NCBI GenBank assembly: GCA_014529385.2
Contig: CM043949.1
Span: 106,366,554-106,430,553 of the forward strand
Origin: Adiantum capillus-veneris
Taxonomy: Eukaryota > Streptophyta > Polypodiopsida > Polypodiales > Pteridaceae
Length of the DNA: 64,000 nucleotides
Reading direction: 5' to 3'
Shown: piece by piece, positions 1-10,779 of the stretch
Position numbering within the stretch: the stretch's first letter is position 1
Layout: the number at the start of each line of letters is the position of its first letter
Made by a program: the position numbers and the translations under genes
The notes under the pieces: generated by a model
Database searches by the model: none
Seen by the model: the letters and a program-made list of their open reading frames with translations, nothing else
Told to the model about the DNA's origin: nothing

Positions 1-567
1 CTCTCTCTCTCTCTCTCTCTCTCCCCTTGGGAGATTGGACTCATGAAATCCACGACTCGTGAGTAGTAGAGGTAGGATAAGGAGCTAGAGCATCACCTGG
101 AACCAATGTCGTGAGGTGCCATTAAACATGGAATTGGAAGCGAAACAAAGAGGTATAGGAAGTTCATATTGCAGGCTTTATCTAATCAAAACAGAGAACA
201 TGACACTGTCAAATGTAGACAAACACAACTCTCATCACTACACACTCACTAAAAATCAACACAAAGCAAAGCTATGAGAGGCGATCTCTAAACATTAAAC
301 CAAAACCTTAGAGACAGAATTTTTTTTAAAAATGGTCATGAATGTCTAGAACTCTGTGGAAACTAAAACCATTTTTCCTATATGGTACAAAGCTTTCATA
401 TTGATACAATATTTTCCTCCCCAATGCTTTCAGGTACTGCTCTTAGAAACAACAATTTTTGTTTTAATCTGCAAGGACAAAAATCGAACGTGTTAAGCCA
501 ATGTAAGAAGATATGAACAAAGCCTCAGAAAGGGTGATGACATGGAGGGAGAAGAGCTCTCCGATTT

Positions 568-606
<39 letters not shown>

Positions 607-730
607 TGCAGTTGAAATGCTCCATTTGTTGGGCCTGCTTTGATGTGCACCGATGGCCTCTCTCTAATCTCTCTCTTGTTTGGCGCAGCCTGGCAAAAAC
701 GTCTTCAAAATTGGGACGGATTGGAAGGCA

Positions 731-746
731 ACACACACACGCGCGC

Positions 747-812
<66 letters not shown>
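731..812. repeat. Compound (AC)(GC)(GT)(GA) microsatellite
   Basis: The run passes without interruption from AC to GC to GT repeats, giving 55 bases of strict purine-pyrimidine alternation (731-785), followed by (GA)n. The AC and GT arms are complementary, so the block is also a potential hairpin around the central GC repeats. Confidence 0.9.
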
Positions 813-815
<3 letters not shown>

Positions 816-1070
816 CTTCATACTTGCATCATAGAGCATGGGGGCTTGAGGGGTGGAGCAGATTTGAGCTCAACAATAGGGTATGGTAGAGGTGCCCATG
901 ATGAAGACACACACACACACACACACACACACAGCCGCATCATAGCCTGGAGGGCATAGTGTACCATCGAGCTCATGTCTCCTTGCCTTCCAGAACTTTG
1001 CATGGACTTATATTAGGTGCACGTTGCACAGCTCATAACGGGAGGCATGGTCAAACCAGATCAAGAAGGC

Positions 1071-1105
<35 letters not shown>

Positions 1106-1217
1106 ACACCTGGTGGTTGGCATTGTCCTAGGCAACGGCAGAGAAGCGCCCTCGAGTTGTAGCTGAGTAGCAGAGCCTCTGGCTTTTGGAGCAAGAGCAC
1201 GGTCGTAAGCACGATAG

Positions 1218-1288
<71 letters not shown>

Positions 1289-1478
1289 ATGCAGTCAACA
1301 CACATCATTTTTTGAGCATTCGTCCCTGTGCATTGGCTACCTCTCTCCCAGCCCTTGTTGCTTGGCTGCCCCGCTGTGACTGCCCATAGTGTTGTACACC
1401 ATAGCTTGCCTCACTCTACTGCCCATCGTCATCCACACTACCCACTATTGACTCCATGTTGCACGTAGAGGCCGCCTC

Positions 1479-1543
<65 letters not shown>

Positions 1544-1856
1544 ACTTGTGGCTCTTGGCTGCTCAACTGTGAGACAGCTTGTCGTCGAGGCGAGCTTGAG
1601 CAGCAGTATTGCATGCTGCTCCATGCACTTGCGGATGCCCCACTGTAACCACCCGTGGCGCTACATGATGTCTGCCGTGCCAACGCTTGTGGGCACATGT
1701 TCAAAAAATGTAGGCCTAGGTGCAAGCAGCACGTCAACAGCTTGGCATGACAGCAGCTATGCCATTCTTTCAGGAGAACCTAATCTCTATGAAGCTTGGT
1801 GTTGATTAGTGAGCCTCAATCTCTGCAGACTGTAGGGTAAAGGGGCCAATTAAAAA

Positions 1857-1880
1857 ACCCCCCCCCCCCCCCCCCCCCCC
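1857..1880. repeat. Poly-C mononucleotide tract
   Basis: A run of about 24 consecutive C on the plus strand, flanked by A-rich sequence. Run length in such tracts is unreliable in assemblies. Confidence 0.9.
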
Positions 1881-2296
1881 AAAAGAAAGAACAATGACAC
1901 CCCCAATAATAAGACAAAGCTGAACCAATTTTGTGCAATTCAAAAGAATGATCAACGTTCATTTTATTTGAAATGCAATCTTTTCATTTGGCAATGGATG
2001 ACTTTAACTCTTGTTATTGGGCAATGGATGACTTTAACCCTTGTTGGCACCCATGTCTTTCTTTTGGGGTTGGTGTGTCTTCTTTTTCACACCCATTTTT
2101 GTTACAGAAGAATGTATAAATGGATTTATAACTTTCGGCTCCGATCATCAAAAAAGTTGAGATCAATTTTTTCGTAAAGCTCTCGACGAAGCGAATCAAA
2201 TGAGCTACTGACTGGTTATAATTGGGCTCGGAGATCGGAGATCTAAGCTCCCTCTCTTAGGTGGCCTTAAGTTGGGGGTTTTACCCTAGTGCAGTA

Positions 2297-2347
<51 letters not shown>

Positions 2348-2469
2348 GTGCGAAATAAATGAGGTTGCTTTCCATAGTTAAAGTGCCTACGAATAACTCC
2401 TCCCTCTCTCCCCCTAAATGCTCTTTAGCGCCACGTGTGAAGGGTGATCCGAAATTTCTCCCCCCATTC

Positions 2470-2510
<41 letters not shown>

Positions 2511-2752
2511 GTCGCTATGCTCTCGGAGCTGCAGGCCACACCCGCCATTGGAAGGAGCTTCCGACACGTGGCAGTGGGAGGGAACCGGAATTCCCTCCCT
2601 CATTATCCTTAGTATAGAAGTTGTCTCGACTTTGGTGTGGGTGGGTTTGGGCGCCCCAATTCCAACAATTGGGAAGGAGACGAAAAGGTTAGACTCGTTA
2701 CCTACCTACATAGTACATGCATTACGATCCAATCCGGTTCTTGGATGGTCAT

Positions 2753-3142
2753 TGTGACGCCCTCGTTCAGGATGTCGCTGAAACGGGACCGCGCCAGCTC
2801 ACCTGCGTTGCAAACGGGACCTGCAGGCAAGCAAACGCGCACATAAGAAACGTAACTTGAAAACTGAACGCAAGAGGGACACGAGATTGAGGGACGCGAA
2901 CGAATGATCAATATTGCAAGAAGGTGCCTAATACAAGGGACGTGAAGAATCACAGAAAAACGGGGCTCGCAAGTTGGGGGAAGTGGCACATACGAGATTG
3001 AAGGACGCGAACGAATGATCAATATTGCAAGAAGGTGCCGAATACAAGGGACGTGAAGAATCACAGGAAAACGGGGCTCGCAAGTTGGGAGAAGTGGCAC
3101 ATACTTCCCTTATAGTCATGGTTGTGGTCGGATATCCAACAC
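2753..3142. repeat. Possible decayed solo LTR
   Basis: The segment begins TGTGACGCCC, a start typical of some plant chromovirus (Tekay/Del-like) LTRs, and ends near GGATATCCAACA, giving TG...CA ends about 390 bases apart. No matching target duplication is visible at the two ends (gtcat against caccc), and no internal retroelement coding lies beside it. It could equally be unrelated sequence; the assignment rests on end motifs only. Confidence 0.2.
2882..3103. repeat. 111-bp tandem repeat, two copies
   Basis: Copies at 2882-2992 and 2993-3103 differ at only a few positions. Read on the minus strand the period equals 37 codons, so the reverse frame shows a duplicated 37-residue block, but there is no sign that it is a real protein. 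Confidence 0.92.
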
Positions 3143-4924
3143 ACCCCACACACTATCAAACGTAGCCGTTTTTCTCCCAATCATAGCTGAGAATTCTAGG
3201 AATGCAATTTTCTCATAGCATGACCCCCTATCTGGAGACCCTTTCTAATTGCATATTTTAAAACAATTTTTGTATGGCCATTCGCATTGGCTTGATAAGT
3301 TGGCCTTGTCAACACTCTCATTCGTTTAAGTAGTCCCTTGTGCACACTGCACACTATCTTCTCTTCAACACATTCAAAGTAGGCTCAAGATCCTATTTTC
3401 AACACCTTGTTAGCACCAAAACTTCAGCTTTGGTCACTCCAAATATTATAGTGCAACCCCATCTCTTTTATCAAGATTCAGAAGTAGACACACTTGGCCA
3501 AAAAGGCACCCAGCCTTACACTTTTTCTTTTTAGAATACAAGAAAAAGTCCATTTTCAACCAACAACAAATTAAGTGTTGCTACATAATATAAAACATCC
3601 CCTGAAATAATTATACAATGAAATAAATGCATGCATCATACGCCTTTCTTTTGCTGTTGATAGACACTTTTCTATGAACCTTTTTTTGTTGTTGATGACA
3701 ATTTCATGAGGGTTAATTGGTATGAGTTGAGAATATAAAAGCACATATCAAGTACTTATTTGGTGGTGGAAGACCCGAAATAGCGAGTGTGTGGACAACA
3801 AGCAAGATTAGTAAGCAAAGAATAAGGTCCTTATAGAACGATGTGAACAGACGGGAGTTTGCCTCCATAAATTATATTGAAACCCGAGCCAAGATAGCTT
3901 ACAAGAGAAAACCAGTGAGCATTTTTGCCATCAATCAAGTGTTGTTATTACCTGACAAAATATTTTGCTTGCCCCCTTTCGACTTCATCTCTGCGTCTAG
4001 CACCCCCCGCACTCCCCTTGCCGCCCCCTTTTTTCAACAAACTCTCTTTCTCCCTTGATCGAGCCCCCTTCTCTCTACCCCACACACAGGCACATAATAT
4101 TTCGATAAAATGCATCAACAACGACGAACATCTTGTTGACTTTCTTTTCAATTTGACAAGTATTTCTGTCTTTTTGGTTGGTAAAATCCCAATGTACTCG
4201 AACGCCAATATATCTGCCTCTACGCATCTTTCATTTTGGCACCTCAATGTATTTACCACTCTTATATTTATTCAATATAGATCCCGTGCGGCCATCCCAA
4301 TTTACGTATTATCCAAAATTTTCAATTGTCATCAACTTGTATTGCTCATTACCACCTTGTCATAGATTTTGTTTTTATTTTGCATTTTACAAAGCCTTTT
4401 AAATTCAATAGGTAAAGAAACTTTTTATTTCAAGTGTTGAGAGCAAGTATAAAACATGACCACTTATTCACATTGGGTTTGACTAACAGTAACACATTAG
4501 CGTAATCTGTGTACTACTGGGTCTACACTTCAAAAACGCTATTAATTAGTCTTCCAGATTCGCATGGAATGTGTGACTCCTAAAGCAAACAAAAAAGAGA
4601 TGTCGCCATCATCCGCCTGCATAGCCCTCGTCCCTCACCATGGCCGCCTCTGAGCACCCCCCTCGCCATGCTCACATGTAGATGTGCCTCCTTGTGCATG
4701 CAGTTGGCTCTCTCTCGCTCTACACAACTCTGTCTCTCTCTCGGCTTCGTTGCGCAGCAGGTCTGTCTTGTCTCTTTCTCTCCCTTCACCATTCCCCTTG
4801 CAATGCCTGTTTTGCTCCACCCAAGCCCTCGCGTGCACACAAGCAAGAGGGAGAGAGAGGCATTCTGGGTGCAACCGCCGCAGCCTACCCTGCAAACAAG
4901 CCATTCTGAGATTCATCTGTTGCC
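3143..4924. other. Intergenic DNA, nothing recognised
   Basis: AT-rich with a pyrimidine-rich portion near 3960-4080 and a CT-rich portion near 4700-4860. No domain, terminal repeat or RNA gene could be supported. Short open frames on both strands have no recognisable motif. Confidence 0.6.
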
Positions 4925-4929
4925 CTACG

Positions 4930-5119
4930 TGAAGGAGTACGAGCGAAAGTGCGACGCGAGAGAGAGTGCGAGAAGAAGAGCACGAAAATATGGTGAACTC
5001 TCTCTCTGTAATGTATAGAGCATAGTGAGTTCTTATTAGGTTTATACAAAAAAATATGTGTACATACCTGGCGGCCCGCCCACTTACCTGGGCGACCACA
5101 TGGGCTTTATACCCCAACA
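4930..5119 (-). repeat. Copia-A 3' LTR
   Basis: 190 bp with TG...CA ends. It is about 96 percent identical by eye to the partner at 16514-16704. It lies downstream of the pol end in the minus orientation, so it is the 3' LTR. The flanking CTACG at 4925-4929 is the target duplication. Confidence 0.94.
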
Positions 5120-5130
5120 ACCTCCCACTT
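5120..5130 (-). other. Copia-A polypurine tract
   Basis: On the minus strand AAGTGGGAGGT lies immediately before the 3' LTR, the expected place for the plus-strand primer tract. Confidence 0.85.
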
Positions 5131-5208
5131 AAAGTCCAATGTGGTACTTTAAGTGTGAGAGAAGCTACTATACAAGCTAATACACAAGAGATGTAGAGAA
5201 GTGATATA

Positions 5209-5357
5209 CTACCCTACACCTAACTGCTTACGAAAATGCGCAAAGCTCTCTGAGGGAAGTCCTTTTGTAAGTAGATCGGCAGGATTTTCTGTGGTGTGAA
5301 CTTTGACAAGCTGAAGTTGCTTATCCTCGAGCATTTCCCTGATGAAATGATACTTCA
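5209..5357 (-). pseudogene. Copia-A RNase H C-terminal end
   Basis: This is the last part of pol, reading from the residues after the KTKH-type motif of Copia RNase H through the conserved NPADLLTKGLP segment to a TAG stop at 5209-5211. The upstream half of the same domain lies 4.7 kb away at 10065, beyond the CACTA insertion. Joined across the insertion, reading frame and family order are continuous, which supports the exact insertion point. Confidence 0.9.
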
Positions 5358-5360
5358 CAT

Positions 5361-5370
5361 CACTACAACA
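5361..5370 (+). repeat. CACTA terminal inverted repeat, left
   Basis: CACTACAACA, the inverse of 10052-10061. Perfect for 10 bases, after which the two ends diverge. Confidence 0.95.
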
Positions 5371-5384
5371 AAAAAAGGTGTCAT

Positions 5385-5525
5385 CGACGCAGATATCGAC
5401 GCACTGCGTCGCTACGTGCGTCGATATCCGCGTCCCTGTGAACCTGTCGCTATTTGCGACGCAGATATAGACGCAGATAGTGACACAGAGAGCAACGCGC
5501 ATAGCGACGTAGATAGCGACGACCA
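5385..5525. repeat. CACTA left subterminal repeat cluster
   Basis: Dense short repeats built on GACGCAGATA, GCGTCG and GATAGCGAC in direct and inverted orientation lie just inside the left end. In En/Spm elements such clusters bind the element's own TNPA-type protein; that role is inferred here. Confidence 0.75.
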
Positions 5526-5542
5526 TAACAAAAAAAAAAAAT

Positions 5543-5626
5543 CTTGGGCAGAGGGCAGGTAGCTTGGCTTGTGCTCAGTTAAAAGATGGACACAGCCACA
5601 GCCAGACTTCCTGCCCTCTGCCCAAG
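5543..5626. repeat. 17-bp perfect inverted repeat inside the CACTA element
   Basis: The arms are 5543-5559 and 5610-5626, exact reverse complements (17 bases) separated by about 50 bases. A stem of this quality just inside the subterminal repeats could form a hairpin in single-stranded DNA or RNA. Confidence 0.85.
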
Positions 5627-5804
5627 AAAGCGAGCAACACCAAAATCAACCATGCTCCCGCGCGCAGAAATTTCGACAGAGTTCCCTTTGTTTTTACATA
5701 AACTTTTATAAAAAAAACCATATCATGTATACGCCTCCTACATGCTATCCATGTAGGATCTCACATGAGATTTAAGGCCAATGAAAGACAAGTACCGTAC
5801 CAAC

Positions 5805-6022
5805 TAAAAAGCATAACCATAACGAACCATAACCATAACTTAAAAGCATAACCATAATGCAGATAACCATAACCATAAAAAAAATTAACAATAACCATAA
5901 GCATAACCAGAAAGTTAAACATAACCATTAACAAAACCTGAACCATAACTATGTCTATACAAGAATAGGAGAAATAACCATGTCTATACAATGACAATGA
6001 CAATAATCATAACCATAAGGGA
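5805..6022. repeat. Imperfect (AACCAT)n tract
   Basis: About 200 bases dominated by imperfect hexamers of the AACCAT/ATAACC type with interruptions. It lies in the CACTA element between the subterminal repeats and the coding part. Confidence 0.8.
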
Positions 6023-6231
6023 AACAATAACTGTCTGTACAAAAAAGAGACACAGAAGCGTGTCTGTGTCTCACAAAGCATATATATGAAATCCGGTCCA
6101 CTAATGACTAGGCGTCGCAACCTACACATAGGACAACTCACAAAATTAGTATTGATATTACGTCACATATACTTACTTAATTAAATCAACTCACACATAT
6201 TAACGTCTCACCTCAAGCGATCAGCGAGACT

Positions 6232-6330
6232 GTAAGGCCTCCCAGTCTACAAGCTCTCCTGAAGCTTCAAGATCATTCAGTACTTCATAGATACCTCTGC
6301 GATATCCATCTGACTTTTCCTAGCGTGTCG
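6232..6330 (-). pseudogene. Possible last exon of the second CACTA gene
   Basis: On the minus strand one frame reads a charged segment (KSDGYRRGIYEVL...) ending in a stop at about 6232. Between it and the frame at 6430 there are plausible splice signals: GTGAGT just after the YEF codons near 6436 and an ACACAG acceptor near 6352. I could not find a phase that joins the two without crossing a stop, so the exon is tentative. Confidence 0.3.
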
Positions 6331-6429
6331 GAGCTCGATGCATCGCAAGATTCTGTGTATATACAAAAATCAAAGTAATAAGAATACATGATTCATCGCG
6401 TTTTAAAAAACGCTATAGTTAAGATTGGA

Positions 6430-6861
6430 TTAGAAACTCACAAACTCATAGCGAAAGGTGTCGAAGCCTCCGCTGCCAAGATGAGATGTCCCCCTGGTCA
6501 TCTGTCGTACCTGCGCGGCCTCACGCTGCTGTCTGAACCGCGTGTCCGCTGTCCGCTCATCCTCCCTGATCTGCAGCCACGTCTCGTGTGGGATGCCCGA
6601 AGGCTTCGGCAAGCCGGTCCTGAAAACCTTCCGAGCTGCATCTCGTCGATGTTTCACGGTGTCCCGTGCAACACCCTTGATCCACCTCCTCGGAACTACG
6701 GAAGAACCCGAAGCAGGCTGGTACTCTCTCAGGATGGTCTCCACTATGTAATTGACTTTGTCTCCATCCTGATCACCCCAAGACGTCAGAAGGCTGGTCG
6801 AAAACTGCAGCTCCGCGAGCTGGTGAATCCGCTGTCGCATCTTAGTCCCGACTCTATCCAT
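6430..6861 (-). pseudogene. Second CACTA reading frame (Transposase_24-like)
   Basis: A 143-residue minus-strand frame with a basic, helical composition. It contains W-I-K-G-V-A-R-D, then IPHETWLQI and closely spaced R/Q-rich residues followed by a GTSHLGSGGF segment near the end. This pattern resembles plant En/Spm Transposase_24 proteins, which show a W-x-x-L segment, an N-x-x-N/R-rich stretch and a HTxGSKSF segment. The frame stays open upstream through Pro- and Thr-rich residues to about 6970, so the given start is only the first internal Met. It lies downstream of the TNP2 gene on the same strand, as in other CACTA elements. Family assignment is by eye. Confidence 0.5.
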
Positions 6862-7230
6862 GTCAATAGAACCATCTGTCTGTACACTATAGAGCTTGGA
6901 GGCACTAGGATCGTGTGCCCCCCAAGGTGTCCGAGGTGTGCCAAGAGGTGTGCCTGGGTAGGACGAGGGTCGTGAGCAAGGAGGGGTCGAAGCATCTGTG
7001 GACCCTCGTCCACAACAACCACCACCTCCACCTGACGATTACCGAGATCGGCAAGTGCGCCTGTGCTACGGAGATGAGGACGTACCCGCCTCTGTCCCAC
7101 CCCTAGGTGTCGAAGCGGCCGTGATAGGAGAAGCAGGCGTCGTACCCATAGGCGTCCTCCCCCCGTAGGCGTCCCCCCCCTAGGCGTCGGACCCTCCGGT
7201 GTGAAGCCCGGAGGCGTAGTATCCGTGCCT

Positions 7231-8594
7231 CTAGCTACCCAGTACTGAGAAGCCTCTACCATCTGAGCAGGTGTCATCAGTGTAACGAAGCATAGGACGA
7301 CATTCGATGCGACCAAGCTGACCTTCGCGCAAGTGATGGCCATCTGGAAGATAACGGTGGTGGCTTTGATAAATTGTCTTTTGAAGAGAGGCAAAATAGC
7401 GCACATCCAAAGACTGCCCGCAAATTGGACCAGGTACAATCAAGCTTAATATCAAATGACCCTTCTTGATGGCAAGCCACGGCGGGAGGTTGTAATTGAT
7501 AAGGCACACAGGCCAAGTGCTCCATGACGAGCTTCTCAAGACAAATGGATTGACTCCATCCATTGCCATGCCCAAACGCAAATTGCGTGGTTTACTCTTA
7601 AAATGTGGCCAGGTATCTTCAATGTGCCTCCAAGCCTTTGAATCAGCGGGCACCCTAAATGTTGCGTCAGTGGATCTATTCATAGAATGCCACCGCATCA
7701 ACTTTGCAATGGAACCACAACGAAACATGCTTTTTATCCTAGGAATAATAGGGAAATGCCACAACACTTTAGCTGGCACTGTCTCACCAACTGCATCTTG
7801 TTTGTAGCGCATTGCTCCGCACTTGGGACACGATAGACAATCTGCGAATTCATTGCGAAAAAGAATGCAATCATTTGGACATGCATGAATCTTGTTGTAG
7901 TCCAAGCCAACTGAGGTCAGAAGTTGCTTTGCGTCTGGCCTGGAGGGGGGCATTTCATTGCCAGCCAGGAGAAGTTGCTCCTGCAATAACCTATTTAAGT
8001 CACATTAAATTAAAAAGCTCTCTGAGCACATCACCGTTGCAATCGGAAAATCTCTTTTGTAAATTACGTACCTAAACAAAGCAGTGACGCTTGCATCTGA
8101 CCACCCGTACACTGACTGAAGATTCAAAAACGCTAGACAAGTACGAAGCACATATATTTTGACACCTTCATAGATTGGTTGACGTGCCAACTTCCTCAAC
8201 GTGTCTTCAGGAGATAGGCGCACGACTTCTGGTGCTGCTTCGTTCGCGTTCTCCTCGCTTGTCTGGAAGAAGGCATCCAGCATCTCTTCCATGCCGACGT
8301 TGTCTTCTGTCTGTAAGCCCTTTTCTGCTTCCATCCGTGGCTCTATATTGGTCGGACCTTCACGCATAATCTTTTTTCTCTCTCTCTCTCTCTCTTAGAT
8401 GTAGGTGCTATGTCGCAAAAATCAATGCCCGTTCCGTAGGAGTCGTATCGCAGATTCTGTACGGTTTCTCTAGCAAACTCTCCGTACTTGTGCACATGCT
8501 CATTACATATCCTACGCTTGCGCAGGATTTGATACTTGCAGAGCGTGCACGAGCATGCAATCTTTTCTTCCATGTTATTTGATGACGTTGCCAT
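7231..8594 (-). pseudogene. TNP2-type CACTA transposase, internally deleted
   Basis: Exon 1 (from an ATG at 8594) carries a Cys-rich segment CSCTLCKYQ matching the transposase-associated domain of plant CACTA proteins. After a (GA)n run at 8377-8395 the reading frame changes, and a second segment (8367 to 8072) ends in the conserved YGWSDASVTALF helix. A probable 81-bp intron follows (8071-7991, GT at 8071-8070 and AG at 7992-7991), whose removal keeps the frame into LLQEQLLLAGNEMPPS and the hallmark DYNKIHACPNDCILF and CPKCGAMRYK motifs. FPIIPRIKSMF, MDGVNPF and YNLPPWL follow, all typical of Transposase_21. Beyond PGP near 7440 the protein jumps to a HHRYLPDGHHLR segment that normally lies some 80 residues further on, so the catalytic core is partly deleted. 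The microsatellite frameshift and deletion indicate an inactive gene. Confidence 0.85.
8377..8395. repeat. (CT)n inside the transposase coding region
   Basis: A short (CT)n, read as (GA)n on the coding strand. The transposase frame upstream and downstream of it differs by one, so a length change here may have caused the frameshift. Confidence 0.7.
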
Positions 8595-8969
8595 CTACAA
8601 TGATTATGAATGTTGTTTTAATATATACATATATATACTCCTCACAATGTAAACTACCTCGCATTCTCTAGTCTTGCCCAATCTCCGTACACCTCGGTCC
8701 AGAGGTGTACGAAGATCAGGACCACCGGGTCAAAATCTCGTCTTTATTGGTCAAATCCTGTATGGGTAGACACATACGTGCACTCCCAGGTGTACATGGC
8801 AATGCATGTAGTAGGCAAAACCCCTTTGCCTCTTTTAGTTCCATAGTTTCTTCTCTGTCTACGTACCCTATCTCTCATTCTTTCTCTCTCGATCTCGCTC
8901 TCGCTATCTCTCTTTCTCTCTCTATTTCCCTATTTTCCTATCTCTCTCTCTGTCTCGCTCTCCACTTCC

Positions 8970-9137
<168 letters not shown>

Positions 9138-9567
9138 CCCTATCTCTCTACTGATCGAACGAGCGACTGAGCTAGGGAGATCTAGACGCCCACGGCTGCG
9201 AAGGACTACACAACATCGACAAAGGATGCATCAGAAGATCTAGCTAGGTCACTTTGGCTCGACATGCACAACGCCCGGTCAGACTACTGACCATGGAGGA
9301 CATTGATGAGATCCGCCAGTGACAGATGCTGGATCTCCTATGATCTACCTATCCCAACTAGCTGGTTTAGCCATTTAGGCCACACCTTCCATAATATTTT
9401 ATTTTGTCATCTTCTTACTCTGACTTTGGATCAGATCCATCACATTGTAACTTTCTTGTCTCATGTCTCATAGGTCACTTTGGCCTTTCGAAGACGTTAA
9501 TATAACATTTCATTTCATTTCTCTCTTTAGTTTTTTTTCTTTAATTTTAATTTCCTAAGCATACATT

Positions 9568-9570
<3 letters not shown>

Positions 9571-9641
<71 letters not shown>

Positions 9642-9762
9642 TTCCTACACACACACACACACCTCTCTCTCTCTCTTTCCTACACACACACACACCGCTC
9701 TCTCTCTCTCTCTCTCCCTTTCCTACACACACACACACACGATGTAGAGAGAGAGAGAGAGA
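9571..9762. repeat. (CT)n/(AC)n/(GA)n microsatellite cluster
   Basis: A long (CT)n at 9571-9639, then three short alternations of (AC)n with (CT)n to about 9740, and (GA)n at 9746-9763. The three TTTCCTACACAC units look like a small amplified block. Confidence 0.9.
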
Positions 9763-9884
9763 GGGAGGGGTTGGGGGGGGCGGAGATGGACATAATACCT
9801 GCGTAGCAGGTTTCGGCCAAGATCTGAGTAGGCGAAAATGGCCCCTGCGCGTGGGTTTCGCTTTTTTTCCCCAAATTTTTTTGC

Positions 9885-10045
9885 GTCGCTATACGCGTGG
9901 ATATACGCGTCGATATACGCGTGGCAAATAAAGCCTTTCCACGCGTATATCGACGCACACTGCGACGCGTATAGCAACGCACGCTAATTATGTCGATATA
10001 CACGTGGAAAAGCATGGCCGTCGATATATACGCGTCGATATCTTC
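9885..10045. repeat. CACTA right subterminal repeat cluster
   Basis: Repeated ATACGCGT, TCGATATA and CGTCG units in both orientations just inside the right terminus, comparable with the left cluster at 5385-5525 though not identical in sequence. Confidence 0.75.
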
Positions 10046-10051
10046 ATGTAG

Positions 10052-10061
10052 TGTTGTAGTG
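10052..10061 (-). repeat. CACTA terminal inverted repeat, right
   Basis: Reverse complement of the left end, followed by the CAT duplication at 10062-10064. Confidence 0.95.
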
Positions 10062-10064
10062 CAT

Positions 10065-10779
10065 CCACATGCTTTGTCTTTGAGTGATAAACTGGATTGC
10101 GAGCCAATGGTATAGCACTTTGACTATCACAATATAACACAGGTATCTCTTCTTTGATTCCCAAATCTGTTACTAGTCGATTAAGCCAAATTGATTCTTT
10201 GCATGCCTCTGATGCTGCAACATATTTAGCCTCTGTAGTACACTAAGTAACACAATCTTGTAATCTAGAACGCCATGATACTGCTCCACCAGCCAATGTA
10301 AAGACATACCCTGACATAGACCTTCGGTTGTCTAAGTCACCTGCATAATCTGAGTCTATAAAACCCTTTACACTTAGCTCCTGACTCCCATAGCATATGC
10401 GCATACTCTTTGTAGCTTTCAGGTATCTCAATATTCCTTTCATTGCCTCCCAATGTTTCTTGCCTGGGTTTGACATGTATCGACTTACTACTCCCACTGC
10501 AAATGCAATGTCTGGGCGAGTAGCAATCGTTGCATACATCAAACTACCCACTGCAGACGCATATGGAATCTTATCCATTTCAGCTTGTTCTTCCTCGGAC
10601 ACAGGACAATCTTGTTTGCTAATTTTCACATATGGTGGCAATGGAACACTCAATGCCTTTCCCTTCTCCATATTGAAACGTTGCAAAACCTTGTCAATAT
10701 ACTCTGTTTGAGATAACCAAATCAACTTCTTTGATCTGTCTCTCTCAATTGCGCATACCAAGTATATGACTTGCCTCAC
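10065..10779 (-). pseudogene. Copia-A reverse transcriptase end and RNase H
   Basis: The frame picks up after a frameshift near 10760-10780, where the family's ILGM motif is broken. It continues through the WLSQTEYIDKVL, VGSLMYATIATRPDIAFAVG and HWEAMKGILRYLK connection motifs, and the RNase H segment FIDSDYAGDLDNRRSMSGYVF with the expected acidic D in DSDYAGD. A stop at 10243-10245 interrupts it just before the TTEAKYVAASEA segment, which carries the second acidic RNase H residue. The coding then runs to the CACTA insertion at 10061. The frameshift and stop make it non-functional. Confidence 0.92.

Larger units (their letters stand above)
1..2752. repeat. Microsatellite-rich intergenic stretch
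   Basis: No gene is recognisable. The stretch is studded with dinucleotide runs: (CT)n at 1-22, 569-603, 1218-1264, 1482-1541, 2299-2345 and 2475-2506; (GA)n at about 786-812 and 1075-1102; (CA)n at 906-932 and 1264-1289; an (AC)(GC)(GT) compound run at 731-785; and a run of about 24 C at 1857-1880. The open frames that cross these runs encode only Ser-Leu, Arg-Glu or Cys-Val alternations and are low-complexity artefacts. Between the runs I see no conserved domain, RNA gene or terminal repeat. Confidence 0.85.

Noticed and set aside
513-1389. Open frames of 60-148 residues rich in Ser-Leu, Cys-Val or Arg-Glu
   Set aside because: They are translations of dinucleotide runs; flanking residues show no domain and frames overlap on both strands.
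6388-6975. 195-residue plus-strand frame
   Set aside because: Shadow of the minus-strand CACTA reading frame, which has the better family pattern.
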